From positions 142,778 to 206,777 of the forward strand of contig JARKPR010000003.1 of the NCBI GenBank assembly GCA_029975165.1: a DNA stretch of 64,000 nucleotides, read 5' to 3'. Below the pieces are notes generated by a model. It did not search any database, was not told the DNA's origin, and saw nothing but the letters and a program-made list of their open reading frames with translations. Below, in pieces: positions 51,113-59,064 of the stretch. Position 1 is the first letter of the stretch. The number at the start of each line of letters is the position of its first letter. The translations under genes were made by a program, and so were the position numbers. Origin of the DNA: Selenomonadales bacterium (GTDB lineage: Bacteria > Bacillota > Negativicutes > Sporomusales > UBA7701).

Positions 51113-52489
51113 CTACTTAAAATCTTTGCCTATATAGACGGCCGCGTCGGTGGATTGTTTATCGTTTCTGGTGATCTGCAAGTTGTAGCGGAACGGCAGG
51201 CTGTTGAATTTGTTGACGACGGCGGCGTTGGTGGTGTAGGTGACGACCACGGTGGCGTTCTGCGGGGTAGTGCCGGTGGTGACGGCGGCGACTTCGAAGC
51301 CGCGGCCTCTTAAGAGGTCGGCCATCTTGGCGCCGAGGGCGGGGTTGCCGCTGGCGTTGACGACGGCGACGGTGACTTTGCCGGCGGCGGCCGGTTTGTC
51401 GGGCGCGGCGGCCGGTTTGTCGGCGGGTTTGTCGCCGGGTTTGGCGGTGGGTTTGTCGCCGGCGGCCTTGGCGGTCTTGGGCGCTTCGACGACTTTCATT
51501 TCCACCGGGATCGACCGCTCGTAGGCGTCGTCGAGTCTCTCGGCTTCGGCGAGCTGCTTGCCTGTCAGGCTGCCGCCCTGGATGTGGGCGATGTGTTCGC
51601 GCAGGGCGACGATGTCGGGCAGCCAGTAGCTTATGTCGCGGATGTACGCCGGCCGGCCGGGCACCATGTCGGATTTGAGTTCTTTTTTATGGGCGTCGTT
51701 CAGAAGCTTGGCCATGTTGAGCATTTCGCCGGTGGTCATGTTGGTCCGCACGGCCGCGCTGACTTCGCTGATTATGGCCGGCACCCGCGTGACGATGGCC
51801 GGGCTGGTGACCCGTTCGAGCATGGCTCTGACGAATTTCTGCTGCCGCTCGATGCGGCCGATGTCGCCGTCTTCGCCCCGGTAGCGCACGTACTGGATGG
51901 CGGCCTTGCCGTCCATGTGCTGCAGGCCGGGTTTGAGGTCGATGACGAGGTTGTCGTAGGGGTCGGAGTAGTACATCCGTTTTTCGACGTTGATGTCGAC
52001 GCCGCCGACGGCGTCGACGATCTTGGCGAAGGCGGCGAAGTCGATTATCACATGGTAGTCGACAGGTATGCCGAGGAGGTCTTCGACCGACCGCTGGGAC
52101 AGTTTTTCCCGGCCGAGGGCGTAGGCGTGGTTGATCTTGTCCCAGCCGTAGCCGGGAATCTTCACTCTGGTGTCGCGGGGCACGGACAGGAGGGCCGCCT
52201 CGTTGGTGGCTGAATCCACCGTGACGACGAACATGGTGTCGGAGCGGCCGACGTCGCCGGAGCGCTCGTCGACCCCCAGGACGAGGATGTTGATTTTGTG
52301 ATGCGAGAATATCAGGCCGCCGATGGGCCTGATCTTGTTGAGGCTCGTGCTGCCGCCGTACCAGATGTACGCTGCGCCGCCGGCAAGCAGGAATAGGACG
52401 AGGCACAGGAAGGCGACCACGCCTTTCCTGGTGCTTTTCGCGCGGCTGCGGCGCTGTTCGCCGAGGCGCCTTTCCAGGCGAGTAGCCAA
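51113..52489 (-). CDS. LytR-CpsA-Psr (LCP) family protein
   Basis: A 458-aa membrane-anchored phosphotransferase that links glycopolymers to peptidoglycan. It has a basic cytoplasmic start, one membrane segment (about 25-47, GVVAFLCLVLFLLAGGAAYIW), the LCP domain (about 60-290) with LGVDERSGDVGRSDTM, SVPRDTRVKIPG and the arginine-rich RGEDGDIGRIERQQKF, a Lys-Pro-Ala linker (about 345-370), and a LytR C-terminal domain (about 372-458). Start TTG 52489 follows GGAGGAGA at six bases; the frame runs 33 bases further upstream without a site. The polymer attached is not known. Confidence 0.92.
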   Translation of the reverse strand: MATRLERRLGEQRRSRAKSTRKGVVAFLCLVLFLLAGGAAYIWYGGSTSLNKIRPIGGLIFSHHKINILVLGVDERSGDVGRSDTMFVVTVDSATNEAALLSVPRDTRVKIPGYGWDKINHAYALGREKLSQRSVEDLLGIPVDYHVIIDFAAFAKIVDAVGGVDINVEKRMYYSDPYDNLVIDLKPGLQHMDGKAAIQYVRYRGEDGDIGRIERQQKFVRAMLERVTSPAIVTRVPAIISEVSAAVRTNMTTGEMLNMAKLLNDAHKKELKSDMVPGRPAYIRDISYWLPDIVALREHIAHIQGGSLTGKQLAEAERLDDAYERSIPVEMKVVEAPKTAKAAGDKPTAKPGDKPADKPAAAPDKPAAAGKVTVAVVNASGNPALGAKMADLLRGRGFEVAAVTTGTTPQNATVVVTYTTNAAVVNKFNSLPFRYNLQITRNDKQSTDAAVYIGKDFK

Positions 52490-52515
52490 GGGTAATCTCC
52501 TCCCCGCCGGTTCAG

Positions 52516-52548
52516 AAAACAAGCCCCCGTGGGGCGGGGGCTTGTTTT
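52516..52548. terminator. Terminator upstream of the LCP gene
   Basis: Stem AAAACAAGCCCCCG / CGGGGGCTTGTTTT (52516-52529 with 52535-52548), loop 5. It ends the leftward DJ-1/thiamine-binding/CopZ transcript before the LCP gene. Confidence 0.85.
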
Positions 52549-52591
52549 CTTTAAGTATAGCAAATTTTGCGGTCGACCGTCAATCGGCAGC

Positions 52592-52831
52592 TCAGACCGC
52601 CTTGAAGCCGGCGTCGGCGATCGCCTGTTTGACGTCGTCAAGGGTGGATTTCGCGGGGTCGTAATCGGCTGTAAGCGTTTTGGCGGCCAGGTCGACTTCC
52701 GCCGCCATCACGCCCGGCAGGGCGCGGACGGCCTTTTCGACCGCCAGCTTGCAGTGGTTGCACGACATGCCCTCGACGGTGAGTTTGAGTTGCTCGTTTT
52801 TGCCGCCGTGGCAGCCGCAGGTCTTGCACAT
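52592..52831 (-). CDS. CopZ-like heavy-metal-binding protein (HMA domain)
   Basis: A 79-aa cytoplasmic metallochaperone. The HMA motif is GMSCNHCKLAVEKAVR with the two Cu(I)-binding cysteines; an extra N-terminal cysteine cluster, MCKTCGCHGG, is less usual and may add a metal site. ATG 52831 follows AAGGAGG. It ends a three-gene run (DJ-1-like, thiamine-binding-like, HMA). No copper ATPase is in the window, so the metal is not proven. Confidence 0.88.
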   Translation of the reverse strand: MCKTCGCHGGKNEQLKLTVEGMSCNHCKLAVEKAVRALPGVMAAEVDLAAKTLTADYDPAKSTLDDVKQAIADAGFKAV

Positions 52832-52832
52832 G

Positions 52833-53144
52833 CTATTTACCTCCTTGCAGTTTGTCGGTTACGGCTTTGATTTTGCCGGCCATGGTCAGTTCCTTGTCCC
52901 GCCGGTCGTCGATGCGGATGAAGGTGGAGACGCGTTGCGCCCCTTCGCCGAAGGGGACTTCGTGCATCTGGCGGATGACGGCGAGGATGCGGTCGAGGTC
53001 GCCCTCGATGATGGTGGCCATGGGGGTGAGCTGGTGTTTGAGGTCCTTGGCCTCTTCGAGCACTTTGTGACAGGCGGCCACGTATTTGCTGATGCTGGGC
53101 GTGCCTGTGCCCATCGGGGCGATGGTTACTTCGACGATTGCCAT
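52833..53144 (-). CDS. MTH1187/YqgV family thiamine-binding protein
   Basis: A 103-aa small alpha/beta protein of the DUF77 family, known by [20 protein letters not shown] and [19 protein letters not shown]. Relatives bind thiamine or hydroxymethylpyrimidine derivatives; a transport or storage role is suggested, not proven. ATG 53144 follows AAGGAGG. It ends one base before the HMA gene start codon region, so the two are co-translated. Confidence 0.9.
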   Translation of the reverse strand: MAIVEVTIAPMGTGTPSISKYVAACHKVLEEAKDLKHQLTPMATIIEGDLDRILAVIRQMHEVPFGEGAQRVSTFIRIDDRRDKELTMAGKIKAVTDKLQGGK

Positions 53145-53161
53145 TTGTAAGTACCTCCTTG

Positions 53162-53671
53162 TTATTTTTTCACAAGGGCGAGGAGCTGACGGCAGAAGTC
53201 CGGCAGGTCGGCCGGGGCCCTTGAGGTGACGATGCCGGCGTCGACGACGGCCGGCAGGTCGTGGTAGATGGCGCCGGCGTTGAGGATGTCGGTGAGCACG
53301 GATTTGTAGCAGGTGACGTTGACGCCGCGGACGAGGTCGGCTTCGATGAGCATCTGCGGCCCGTGGCAGATGGCGCCGATGGGCACGCCGCGCTCGTGGG
53401 CGGCGCGGACGAGGTCCACGAGTTTGTCGTTTGTCCGCATGCGGTCGGGGGCCTGGCCGCCGGGGATGATGACGGCGGCGTAGGCGGCGATGTCGACGTC
53501 GGCCGGCGCCAGGCCGGCAGTGAGCGGGTAGCCGTGTTTGCCTTTGTAGACGGCGCCTTTTTCGGCTCCGACCACGTCGACGGTGAAGCCGGCTTCCTGG
53601 AAGCGGTAATAAGGGTAAAGGGCTTCGGCGTCTTCGAAGCCGTCGGCCATGAATAACAACGCTTTCGGCAT
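53162..53671 (-). CDS. DJ-1/PfpI family protein
   Basis: A 169-aa flavodoxin-like protein of the class I glutamine amidotransferase superfamily. The nucleophile cysteine is in [14 protein letters not shown] (about 105), the oxyanion region in [13 protein letters not shown], and the glutamate in [15 protein letters not shown]. Relatives are proteases, chaperones or deglycases; a stress role is likely. ATG 53671 follows GGAGGACG. First of three genes that share one leftward transcript. Confidence 0.9.
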   Translation of the reverse strand: MPKALLFMADGFEDAEALYPYYRFQEAGFTVDVVGAEKGAVYKGKHGYPLTAGLAPADVDIAAYAAVIIPGGQAPDRMRTNDKLVDLVRAAHERGVPIGAICHGPQMLIEADLVRGVNVTCYKSVLTDILNAGAIYHDLPAVVDAGIVTSRAPADLPDFCRQLLALVKK

Positions 53672-53731
53672 TTCTCGTCCTCCTTTTCGCTCGCTCTTAT
53701 GGATATTATTTCTTATCCGGACAAAGAAAAA

Positions 53732-53753
53732 CCTGCCGGCGATCGCCGGCAGG
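53732..53753 (-). terminator. Terminator of the GH18 lipoprotein gene
   Basis: A 22-base perfect palindrome, CCTGCCGGCGA and its complement, followed by TTTTTCTTTG on the minus strand, 18 bases after the GH18 stop codon. Confidence 0.85.
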
Positions 53754-53771
53754 CGGTTATTTTCTCATCGG

Positions 53772-54842
53772 TTATTGCTGCTTGGGGAACTTCTGGTCGA
53801 TTATCTGCCAGATTTCCGGCTGTTCCTGGCCGAGCCGCCAGACGGCTATGCCGGCCGGAGCGTATTTGGCGACGATGTCGAGTTTGGCGGCCGTACTTTC
53901 CTTGTTCTCGAACCAGACCTCGTGATCGTCGTAGCTGAAGTGGGGAGCTTGAGCCTTGTCGTCGTACAGTATCTTGGCGCCTTTCTGCTCGGCTTTTACG
54001 ATGGCGTTGGCGTAGGTGATGGTTTCGCCCTCGCCGCCCTTCTTCCAGTCGTAGCCGTAGGCGCTGACACCGGCGATGATTTTGTGCGCGCCGCCGCTGT
54101 TGTCGATGGCGTATTTGAGGTTCTTTTCATACCAGTCGACGGGGGCGATGGCCCCGGGCTCCGAGGTGCCCCAGTGATTGTCGTAGAGCATTATCTGCAG
54201 GAAGTCGGCGTTTTGGGCCAGCGCTGGATAGTCGTAGGCGCCGGAGACGTCCTCGGCCACGTCGACCCGCGGAAATACGGAGATAATGAGCGTCTTGTTG
54301 ATGTTCTTCATCTTGGGATAGAGTTCGGCCATGAAGGTGGAGAGGTTGTCGCGGTGCTTGGGCGGCAGGAGTTCGAAGTCGATGTTTATGCCGTCGTAGT
54401 TTTTGTCTTTAACGATTTTGATGATGTTGTCGATCGTTTTCGTGCGGATGGCCGGGTCGCCGAGGACGGCGTCGGTCGCGCCCGTCTTGTTGGTGACGAG
54501 CGGGTACATCTTGAGGCCGAGGCCTCTGGCGGTGTCGTAGACCTGCTGGCTTTCCTTGGTTTCGAGGGTGCCGTCGGGCGTGGCCTTGTACCAGAAGGGG
54601 CCGACCGCCGACATGCTTTTGGCGAAGGTTTTCATGGACGGGAACGAGCCGCTTTTTTCCGGTGCGCCCGGCCAGGGGTTCTCGTAATAGCCGATAACCA
54701 TTCGCGGCGGCTTGGTCATGGCCCCCGGCGTTCCGGGCAGCGGTTTGGGGGCGGGCTTTTTCATGCAGCCCCCGGCTGCCGCAACGGCGACGGCCACGAA
54801 TATCACTAGCAGGATTATGGTGAGTATTTTCCAGTTTCGCAT
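53772..54842 (-). CDS. Glycoside hydrolase family 18 lipoprotein (YaaH-like, no LysM)
   Basis: A 356-aa secreted lipoprotein: N-terminal signal (about 1-25) with lipobox AAGGC, then a GH18 barrel (about 47-350). The catalytic motif is YDGINIDFELL, whose final acidic residue is the acid-base glutamate; strand motifs MVIGYYENPW, LIISVFPRVD and FLQIMLYDNHWG fit. YaaH/CwlP-type members act on spore cortex or wall amino sugars. The usual N-terminal LysM repeats are absent, replaced by the lipid anchor. ATG 54842 follows GGGGGAG. The 328 bp upstream (54843-55170) hold GC-rich sequence with no clear ORF and a TATAATAAT box near 55122. Confidence 0.9.
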   Translation of the reverse strand: MRNWKILTIILLVIFVAVAVAAAGGCMKKPAPKPLPGTPGAMTKPPRMVIGYYENPWPGAPEKSGSFPSMKTFAKSMSAVGPFWYKATPDGTLETKESQQVYDTARGLGLKMYPLVTNKTGATDAVLGDPAIRTKTIDNIIKIVKDKNYDGINIDFELLPPKHRDNLSTFMAELYPKMKNINKTLIISVFPRVDVAEDVSGAYDYPALAQNADFLQIMLYDNHWGTSEPGAIAPVDWYEKNLKYAIDNSGGAHKIIAGVSAYGYDWKKGGEGETITYANAIVKAEQKGAKILYDDKAQAPHFSYDDHEVWFENKESTAAKLDIVAKYAPAGIAVWRLGQEQPEIWQIIDQKFPKQQ

Positions 54843-55170
54843 GTCGCACTCCCCCCGCCTTGTCGTTTACCGTTAGTATTGTCGCCGGCCGGTTTCTTAT
54901 GCACCTGACGGGTTGTCCGCTTTCCGCGGAGCGCGGCCGGGGGCAAGACTAAGCTTTGCCGGCCGCTGCGGCTTTGCCTGTTCGTCTGCCGCCGGCCGCT
55001 GCTTATGAATTATTGTCAGAAAATTATCTCCGCGGCCGGAAAACCGTCCTCCTCTTCGTCCAGACGCGCTTACGTCCGTTTTTTGCCCTTTTTATGCGGG
55101 GCGTTCCGGGCGGCGGGATGATATAATAATATCGACAACTGCATAGAGTAACGATAGGGAGCGTGGGACT

Positions 55171-55446
55171 ATGCAAGATGCCAGGGCCAATTCCCTACCG
55201 CCGCTCGACGGCCGGGCGGTGAAGACACTCGAAGACGCGCTCAGCAGTTCTCCCACCAAGGCGGTTTTGCTCGAGATCAACAATGCCCTGTACCACCTTT
55301 CCCGCGACGGACGCTGGTTCAAGTTCTCGCTGCTGACCAAAAAGCGTTCCCCGAAGCGAACGACGATTTTCGCGACGCTGACCGACCTGTACAACGAGGC
55401 CATGCATGGCCACGAATGGCGGATCGCCGGTTGCGGCGCCTTCTGA
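55171..55446 (+). CDS. Small protein of unknown function
   Basis: A 91-aa soluble protein: an amphipathic first half (LPPLDGRAVKTLEDALSSSP), a centre with LLEINNALYHLSRDGRWFKFSLL, and a basic stretch TKKRSPKRTT. ATG 55171 follows GGGAG at nine bases, and the TATAATAAT box at about 55122 is a plausible -10. It is a single gene with a terminator right after it. No family is recognised. Confidence 0.6.
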   Translation: MQDARANSLPPLDGRAVKTLEDALSSSPTKAVLLEINNALYHLSRDGRWFKFSLLTKKRSPKRTTIFATLTDLYNEAMHGHEWRIAGCGAF

Positions 55447-55460
55447 GGCCGAAAAAAACA

Positions 55461-55485
55461 AAACCCTCTGCAGCGCAGAGGGTTT
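55461..55485. terminator. Bidirectional terminator
   Basis: Perfect 11-bp stem AAACCCTCTGC / GCAGAGGGTTT with loop AGC and A/T runs on both sides, between the 91-aa gene and the convergent NUDIX gene. Confidence 0.9.
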
Positions 55486-56124
55486 TTATATTGTGCGGCA
55501 TAGCGCGGCGAAGCTGTGGGTCATTCGGGCCGTAAGCCCCCAGATGACGTGCCGGCCGTAGCGGTAGAAAAGGACGGGATGCTTGGATCGGCGGCGCCAG
55601 TCCTTGGGATAGCCGGGGGGAACAAGTTCGATGGGAAAGCCGGGGAGCGGCCGGGTGGCGACTTCCATTGCGGCGGCGAGCGGTTCATTTTCGAGGAAGA
55701 ATTTGAGCGGCACGGTGAAGACTTCGGCGACTTCGTCGGGGTTGGGCCGTAGCGTCGCCGGGTCGGCGATGAGGCCGGCGAAGGGATGGATGATGACGCC
55801 GATGGGGCTGACGAGGTAGTCGAGCGGGCCGAGAAGGCGCAGGCCGCCGGGGTCGAGGCCGAGTTCTTCGTGGGTTTCCCTTGCCGCGGCCTGCCGCGGT
55901 CCGGTGTCGCCGGGCTCGATACGGCCGCCGGGGAAGCATATTTCGCCCGGCTGCCAGGAGAGTTGGGCGGCGCGCACTTCGTACAGCAGGGCCAGTTCGC
56001 CGTCCTGCTGGCGCAGCAGGGGCACGACGACGGCGGCGGCGAAATAGTCTGTTTCGTTCTGGATTTTGACGACGCGCCCGGCAAGTTTTTCCTCCAGGGT
56101 GCGGCAGAATTGTTCGGGCTGCAT
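55486..56124 (-). CDS. NUDIX hydrolase, CoA pyrophosphatase type
   Basis: A 212-aa NUDIX enzyme. The NUDIX box is present at about 66-88 (GGRIEPGD, then AAARETHEELGL), preceded by LSWQPGEICFPGG, the pattern of NUDT7/YeaB-like CoA diphosphatases (UPF0035). It would split CoA or its derivatives into 3',5'-ADP and phosphopantetheine. ATG 56124 follows GGAGG. It lies 17 bases downstream of cbiO and may be read with the cobalt importer genes, though no functional link is apparent. Confidence 0.88.
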   Translation of the reverse strand: MQPEQFCRTLEEKLAGRVVKIQNETDYFAAAVVVPLLRQQDGELALLYEVRAAQLSWQPGEICFPGGRIEPGDTGPRQAAARETHEELGLDPGGLRLLGPLDYLVSPIGVIIHPFAGLIADPATLRPNPDEVAEVFTVPLKFFLENEPLAAAMEVATRPLPGFPIELVPPGYPKDWRRRSKHPVLFYRYGRHVIWGLTARMTHSFAALCRTI

Positions 56125-56141
56125 GGTGTTCCTCCCTCGGC

Positions 56142-56966
56142 TCAGGGATGACGCCCGCGGGCGGCTTCGTGGCGGTGGATGTGGACGTGGCCGTCGTCGC
56201 CGTGAAGATGGACGTGGTAGCGTTCGTCGATGAGGTTGGCGGCCAGAAGGAGTTCCCGGTCCCGGAGGATGTCGGCCGGGCGGCCGGTGGCGACGATGGT
56301 GTGGGTTTCGTCCATGACGGCGACCCGTTCGGCAAGCTCGCCGACGATGTCGAGGTGGTGGGTGGCGGTGATGACGGTTTTACCGGCGGCGGCGAGGCCG
56401 GCGAGGGCTTCGAGCATCCAGCGCTGGGTGCGCGGGTCGAGGCCGTTGGTCGGTTCGTCGAGGATGAGGACGTCGGGGTTGACGGCGAGGACGGCGGCGA
56501 CAGCGACTTTTTTCTTTTCGCCGCCGCTGAGGTGGTGGGGCAGGCGGTCGGCGAGGGCGCCGATGCCGACGAAGGCCATGGTTTCTTCGGCCCGCTGCCG
56601 GGCGTCGTCCGGCGGCAGGCCCATGGCCAGCGGACCGAACATTATCTCGTCGCGGACGCTGGCACAGAAAATCTGCACGTCGGAATTCTGAAAGACGAAG
56701 CCGACTTTGCGCCGGAAGGCGGCGGCGAATTTTTTGTCGCTCATGGCGGCGGCGGTGATGTCCTGACCGAAGGCGGCGACGCGGCCGGCGGGGAAGATGA
56801 GGCCGGCGAGCACCTTCTGGAGGGTGGATTTGCCGCAGCCGTTGGGACCGAGGAGCACGAGGCGCTCGCCGGCGGCCACGCTGAGGTTGACGCCGCTGAG
56901 GGCCGCCTGGCCCGGGAGGTAGGCGTAGGAAATGTCGTTGAGTTCAAAGACCGCCGATTTGGCCAA
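56142..56966 (-). CDS. cbiO: Cobalt/nickel ECF transporter ATPase with a His-rich tail
   Basis: A 274-aa ATP-binding subunit. Walker A is GPNGCGKST, Q-loop FVFQNSDVQIF, signature LSGGEKKK, and Walker B LILDEPTNGLD. The last 25 residues carry many histidines (YHVHLHGDDGHVHIHRHE), a likely metal-binding tail on the cytoplasmic side. Start TTG 56966 follows GGAGG at eight bases and overlaps cbiQ. It energises import of Co(II) or Ni(II) with CbiQ and CbiM. Confidence 0.93.
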   Translation of the reverse strand: MAKSAVFELNDISYAYLPGQAALSGVNLSVAAGERLVLLGPNGCGKSTLQKVLAGLIFPAGRVAAFGQDITAAAMSDKKFAAAFRRKVGFVFQNSDVQIFCASVRDEIMFGPLAMGLPPDDARQRAEETMAFVGIGALADRLPHHLSGGEKKKVAVAAVLAVNPDVLILDEPTNGLDPRTQRWMLEALAGLAAAGKTVITATHHLDIVGELAERVAVMDETHTIVATGRPADILRDRELLLAANLIDERYHVHLHGDDGHVHIHRHEAARGRHP

Positions 56967-57891
56967 GGTATTTGCCTCCTACCAAGCTGACGAAGATGAG
57001 GGCGACGGCGACGGCTAAGCACGCCTCCCGCACGCCGGGGCGCCCGGCCGGCGCCGGCCGGGCCTCGCCGCCGAAGCCGCGGGCCTGCATGGCGGCGGCG
57101 ATTTCTTTACTATATTCGCCGGCCAGACGCAAAAATCCCGCCAGGGTGCCGCCGACCCATTCAAGTTTGGCTAAGGCCGGTTCGGCACCCACGAGGCGGC
57201 TGCGGCGGCCGAGCAGGTAGTCGGCGAGGAGGAGCAGGAAGAGGAACAGGTAACGATAGGCGAGCTCGAGGACGAGGACGAAGACGGCAGGCATGCCGAG
57301 GGCTTGCAGGGCTTTGGTGAGCGCCGGCCAGCGGGTGGTCTTGACGAGCAGGGCGACGATCCCGAGGGAGGCGGCGGCCCGCAGCAAGACCATGGCGGCG
57401 GCGGTGAGGCCCTGCCGGGTGACGGCGAGCTGGGCGGGCAGGGCGAACGGCCCGATATGCCAATCGGCGCCGTCGTAGACGACGAGGACGGGGTGGCCGG
57501 GCGTAACCCAGCTGAAGATGGCCGGCAGCACGGCGAAGCCGGCGAAGACGAGAGCCGGCAGCCAGGTGCGGATGAGGTAGGGCTTCGGGCCGAGGCCGGA
57601 GGCCAGCGCGGCCAGAAAGAGCAGGCAATGGAACGCCGCCAGGGCCGGGATGCCGGCGGCGAGGGCGACGGCGATGAGCAGCGTTGCGGCGGCGACTGTC
57701 TTGACCCGCGGCTCCAAGGCCTGCAGGAAGCCCGGCCGGGCGGCGACCCCGGTCTGGAGGATGTCTTCGGCCATGATCTTCTGGATGTCGGCCAGGGTTT
57801 TCGTGAGGTAATCGGCCCGCCGCCAGCGGCGCTCAGCCGTCAGCAGCGGGCCGGTTTCGCCCGTGGCGAGCCAGGTGGGCAGCGGGGTCAT
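56944..57891 (-). CDS. cbiQ: Cobalt/nickel ECF transporter T component
   Basis: A 315-aa transmembrane coupling protein with about six membrane segments between residues 65 and 310. The cytoplasmic coupling helices contain the family Ala-Arg-Gly motif in AAAMQARGFGGEA (about 272-284). ATG 57891 overlaps the stop of the PDGLE gene (ATGA); it overlaps cbiO by 23 bases. A longer frame to 58638 runs over the neighbours and is not real. It joins the ATPase to CbiM. Confidence 0.92.
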   Translation of the reverse strand: MTPLPTWLATGETGPLLTAERRWRRADYLTKTLADIQKIMAEDILQTGVAARPGFLQALEPRVKTVAAATLLIAVALAAGIPALAAFHCLLFLAALASGLGPKPYLIRTWLPALVFAGFAVLPAIFSWVTPGHPVLVVYDGADWHIGPFALPAQLAVTRQGLTAAAMVLLRAAASLGIVALLVKTTRWPALTKALQALGMPAVFVLVLELAYRYLFLFLLLLADYLLGRRSRLVGAEPALAKLEWVGGTLAGFLRLAGEYSKEIAAAMQARGFGGEARPAPAGRPGVREACLAVAVALIFVSLVGGKYLGQIGGL

Positions 57892-58181
57892 TTGGGCCTC
57901 GCAAGTGTTTTCAGGTAGGCTACGGTGGCCAGGTAGGCGAAGGCCGCCCCGAGCAGGGCGGAGACGATGTAGCCGGCCGTCTCCCCGAGGCCGCTGATGC
58001 CGTAGTCGGGGAAGAGGGCCCGCCACCAGGTGGCGGCCTGTTCGATGCCGGACGGCACGAAGCCGAGCTTTTCGGTCAGGTCTTCGGGGCCCCATTCGCC
58101 CCAGGCGGTCCCATCCGCCAGCAGGCCGAGGGGGGTGAGCAGGATCATGGCGAGGATTATCAGCCAGTAACGGCGCATCAT
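57888..58181 (-). CDS. PDGLE-domain (CbiN-like) component of the cobalt/nickel transporter
   Basis: A 97-aa protein with two membrane helices (about 4-22 and 68-92) and an extracytoplasmic loop ADGTAWGEWGPEDLTEKLGF, which matches the PDGLE domain that replaces CbiN in some ECF-type metal importers. ATG 58181 is seven bases after AGGAGG; two other ATGs are adjacent. It lies between cbiM and cbiQ and should be the small accessory subunit of the substrate-binding part. Confidence 0.85.
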   Translation of the reverse strand: MMRRYWLIILAMILLTPLGLLADGTAWGEWGPEDLTEKLGFVPSGIEQAATWWRALFPDYGISGLGETAGYIVSALLGAAFAYLATVAYLKTLARPK

Positions 58182-58193
58182 GGTCATCCCTCC

Positions 58194-58877
58194 TCAGCGT
58201 CCGTCGCCGGCGGCGACAATGTCCGGCGAGGTTTTCAGGATGTATTTGAGAGCCAGGGCGGTGACCGTCGCTTCGGCTACGCCGGCCAGGGTGAGATGGG
58301 GTATGAGCATGGCGGGTATGGCGACTTCCAGGCCGTAGGGGCAGTAGAGGGGCGTGCCGTCGGCGGCGGTGAAGAGGAGCGGCTGGAGGCCGAATTCTAT
58401 CGCAGCGGCGAGCGCGCCGAGGTTGAGGCCGACGTAGGCGCCCAGGCCGGCGGCGATCAGGCGGCGCCGCGAGGCCGGCGGCGAGCCGCCGGCGAGCAGG
58501 CGGTATGTATGGTAGCCGGCGAACGGCATGATGAAGGCCAGGTTGAAGGCGTTGGCGCCGAAGGCCAGCACGCCCCCGTCGCCGAAGAACAGGGCCTGGA
58601 TGAGAAGGGCGACGCTGACGGCGATGACGGCGGGCCACGGCCCGAGGACGATGGCCAGGAGCACGCCGCCGGCGGCGTGGGCGGTAGTGCCGTCGGGGAT
58701 GGGGATGTTGAACATCATGATGAGAAAGGAAAATACGGCCCCCATGGCCAGGAACGGCGCCCGGGCCGCTTCCAGGCCGGTCTTGACGGCGGCGGTGGCC
58801 CGGTACCAGACGGGCAGCATGGCCGCGCCCAGCGTCAGGCAGGTCGACGGGCTTAGGTATCCCTCAGGTATGTGCAC
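58194..58877 (-). CDS. cbiM: Cobalt/nickel transporter substrate-binding membrane protein
   Basis: A 227-aa S component with about seven membrane helices. The N-terminus MHIPEGYLSPSTC supplies the metal ligands (start residue amine, His2), followed by NIPIPDGTTAHAAGGVLLAI with the second His. Start GTG 58877 follows GGAGGG at six bases; the frame upstream is unsupported. It leads the operon cbiM, PDGLE, cbiQ, cbiO. The target is Co(II) or Ni(II): both fit, since cobalamin genes and a [NiFe] hydrogenase are present. Confidence 0.92.
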   Translation of the reverse strand: MHIPEGYLSPSTCLTLGAAMLPVWYRATAAVKTGLEAARAPFLAMGAVFSFLIMMFNIPIPDGTTAHAAGGVLLAIVLGPWPAVIAVSVALLIQALFFGDGGVLAFGANAFNLAFIMPFAGYHTYRLLAGGSPPASRRRLIAAGLGAYVGLNLGALAAAIEFGLQPLLFTAADGTPLYCPYGLEVAIPAMLIPHLTLAGVAEATVTALALKYILKTSPDIVAAGDGR

Positions 58878-59050
58878 TGAATTCCCTCCTGAAAAATAAA
58901 ATCCACAAGTACCCGGAACGCTACGTTTCCAGCGGCCTTCGTGGACCATTCACATTGTATGCGGCTTGACTAAATCTGCGGCCCGTCCCTTCGTGGGGCG
59001 GCCTTCGCCTCGATTCCGGTTTAATTATACTAGATGAGCGCGGCGTCTGG
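58878..59050 (-). promoter_or_regulatory. Leader of the cobalt/nickel transporter operon
   Basis: On the minus strand a TATAAT box (about 59028-59023) is followed by two GC-rich hairpin-like stretches (GGCCGCCCC..GGGACGGGCC, about 58975-59005, and a weaker one near 58920-58945) before the cbiM start. The layout suggests an RNA leader. I do not see the B12 box of a cobalamin riboswitch or a clear NiCo consensus. Confidence 0.3.
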
Positions 59051-59064
59051 CAATATCGCGGCCG

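Noticed and set aside
56944..58638. A 564-aa version of CbiQ with a long N-terminal extension
   Set aside because: The extension is the out-of-frame shadow of the PDGLE and cbiM genes; ATG 57891 has the family start and couples to the upstream stop.
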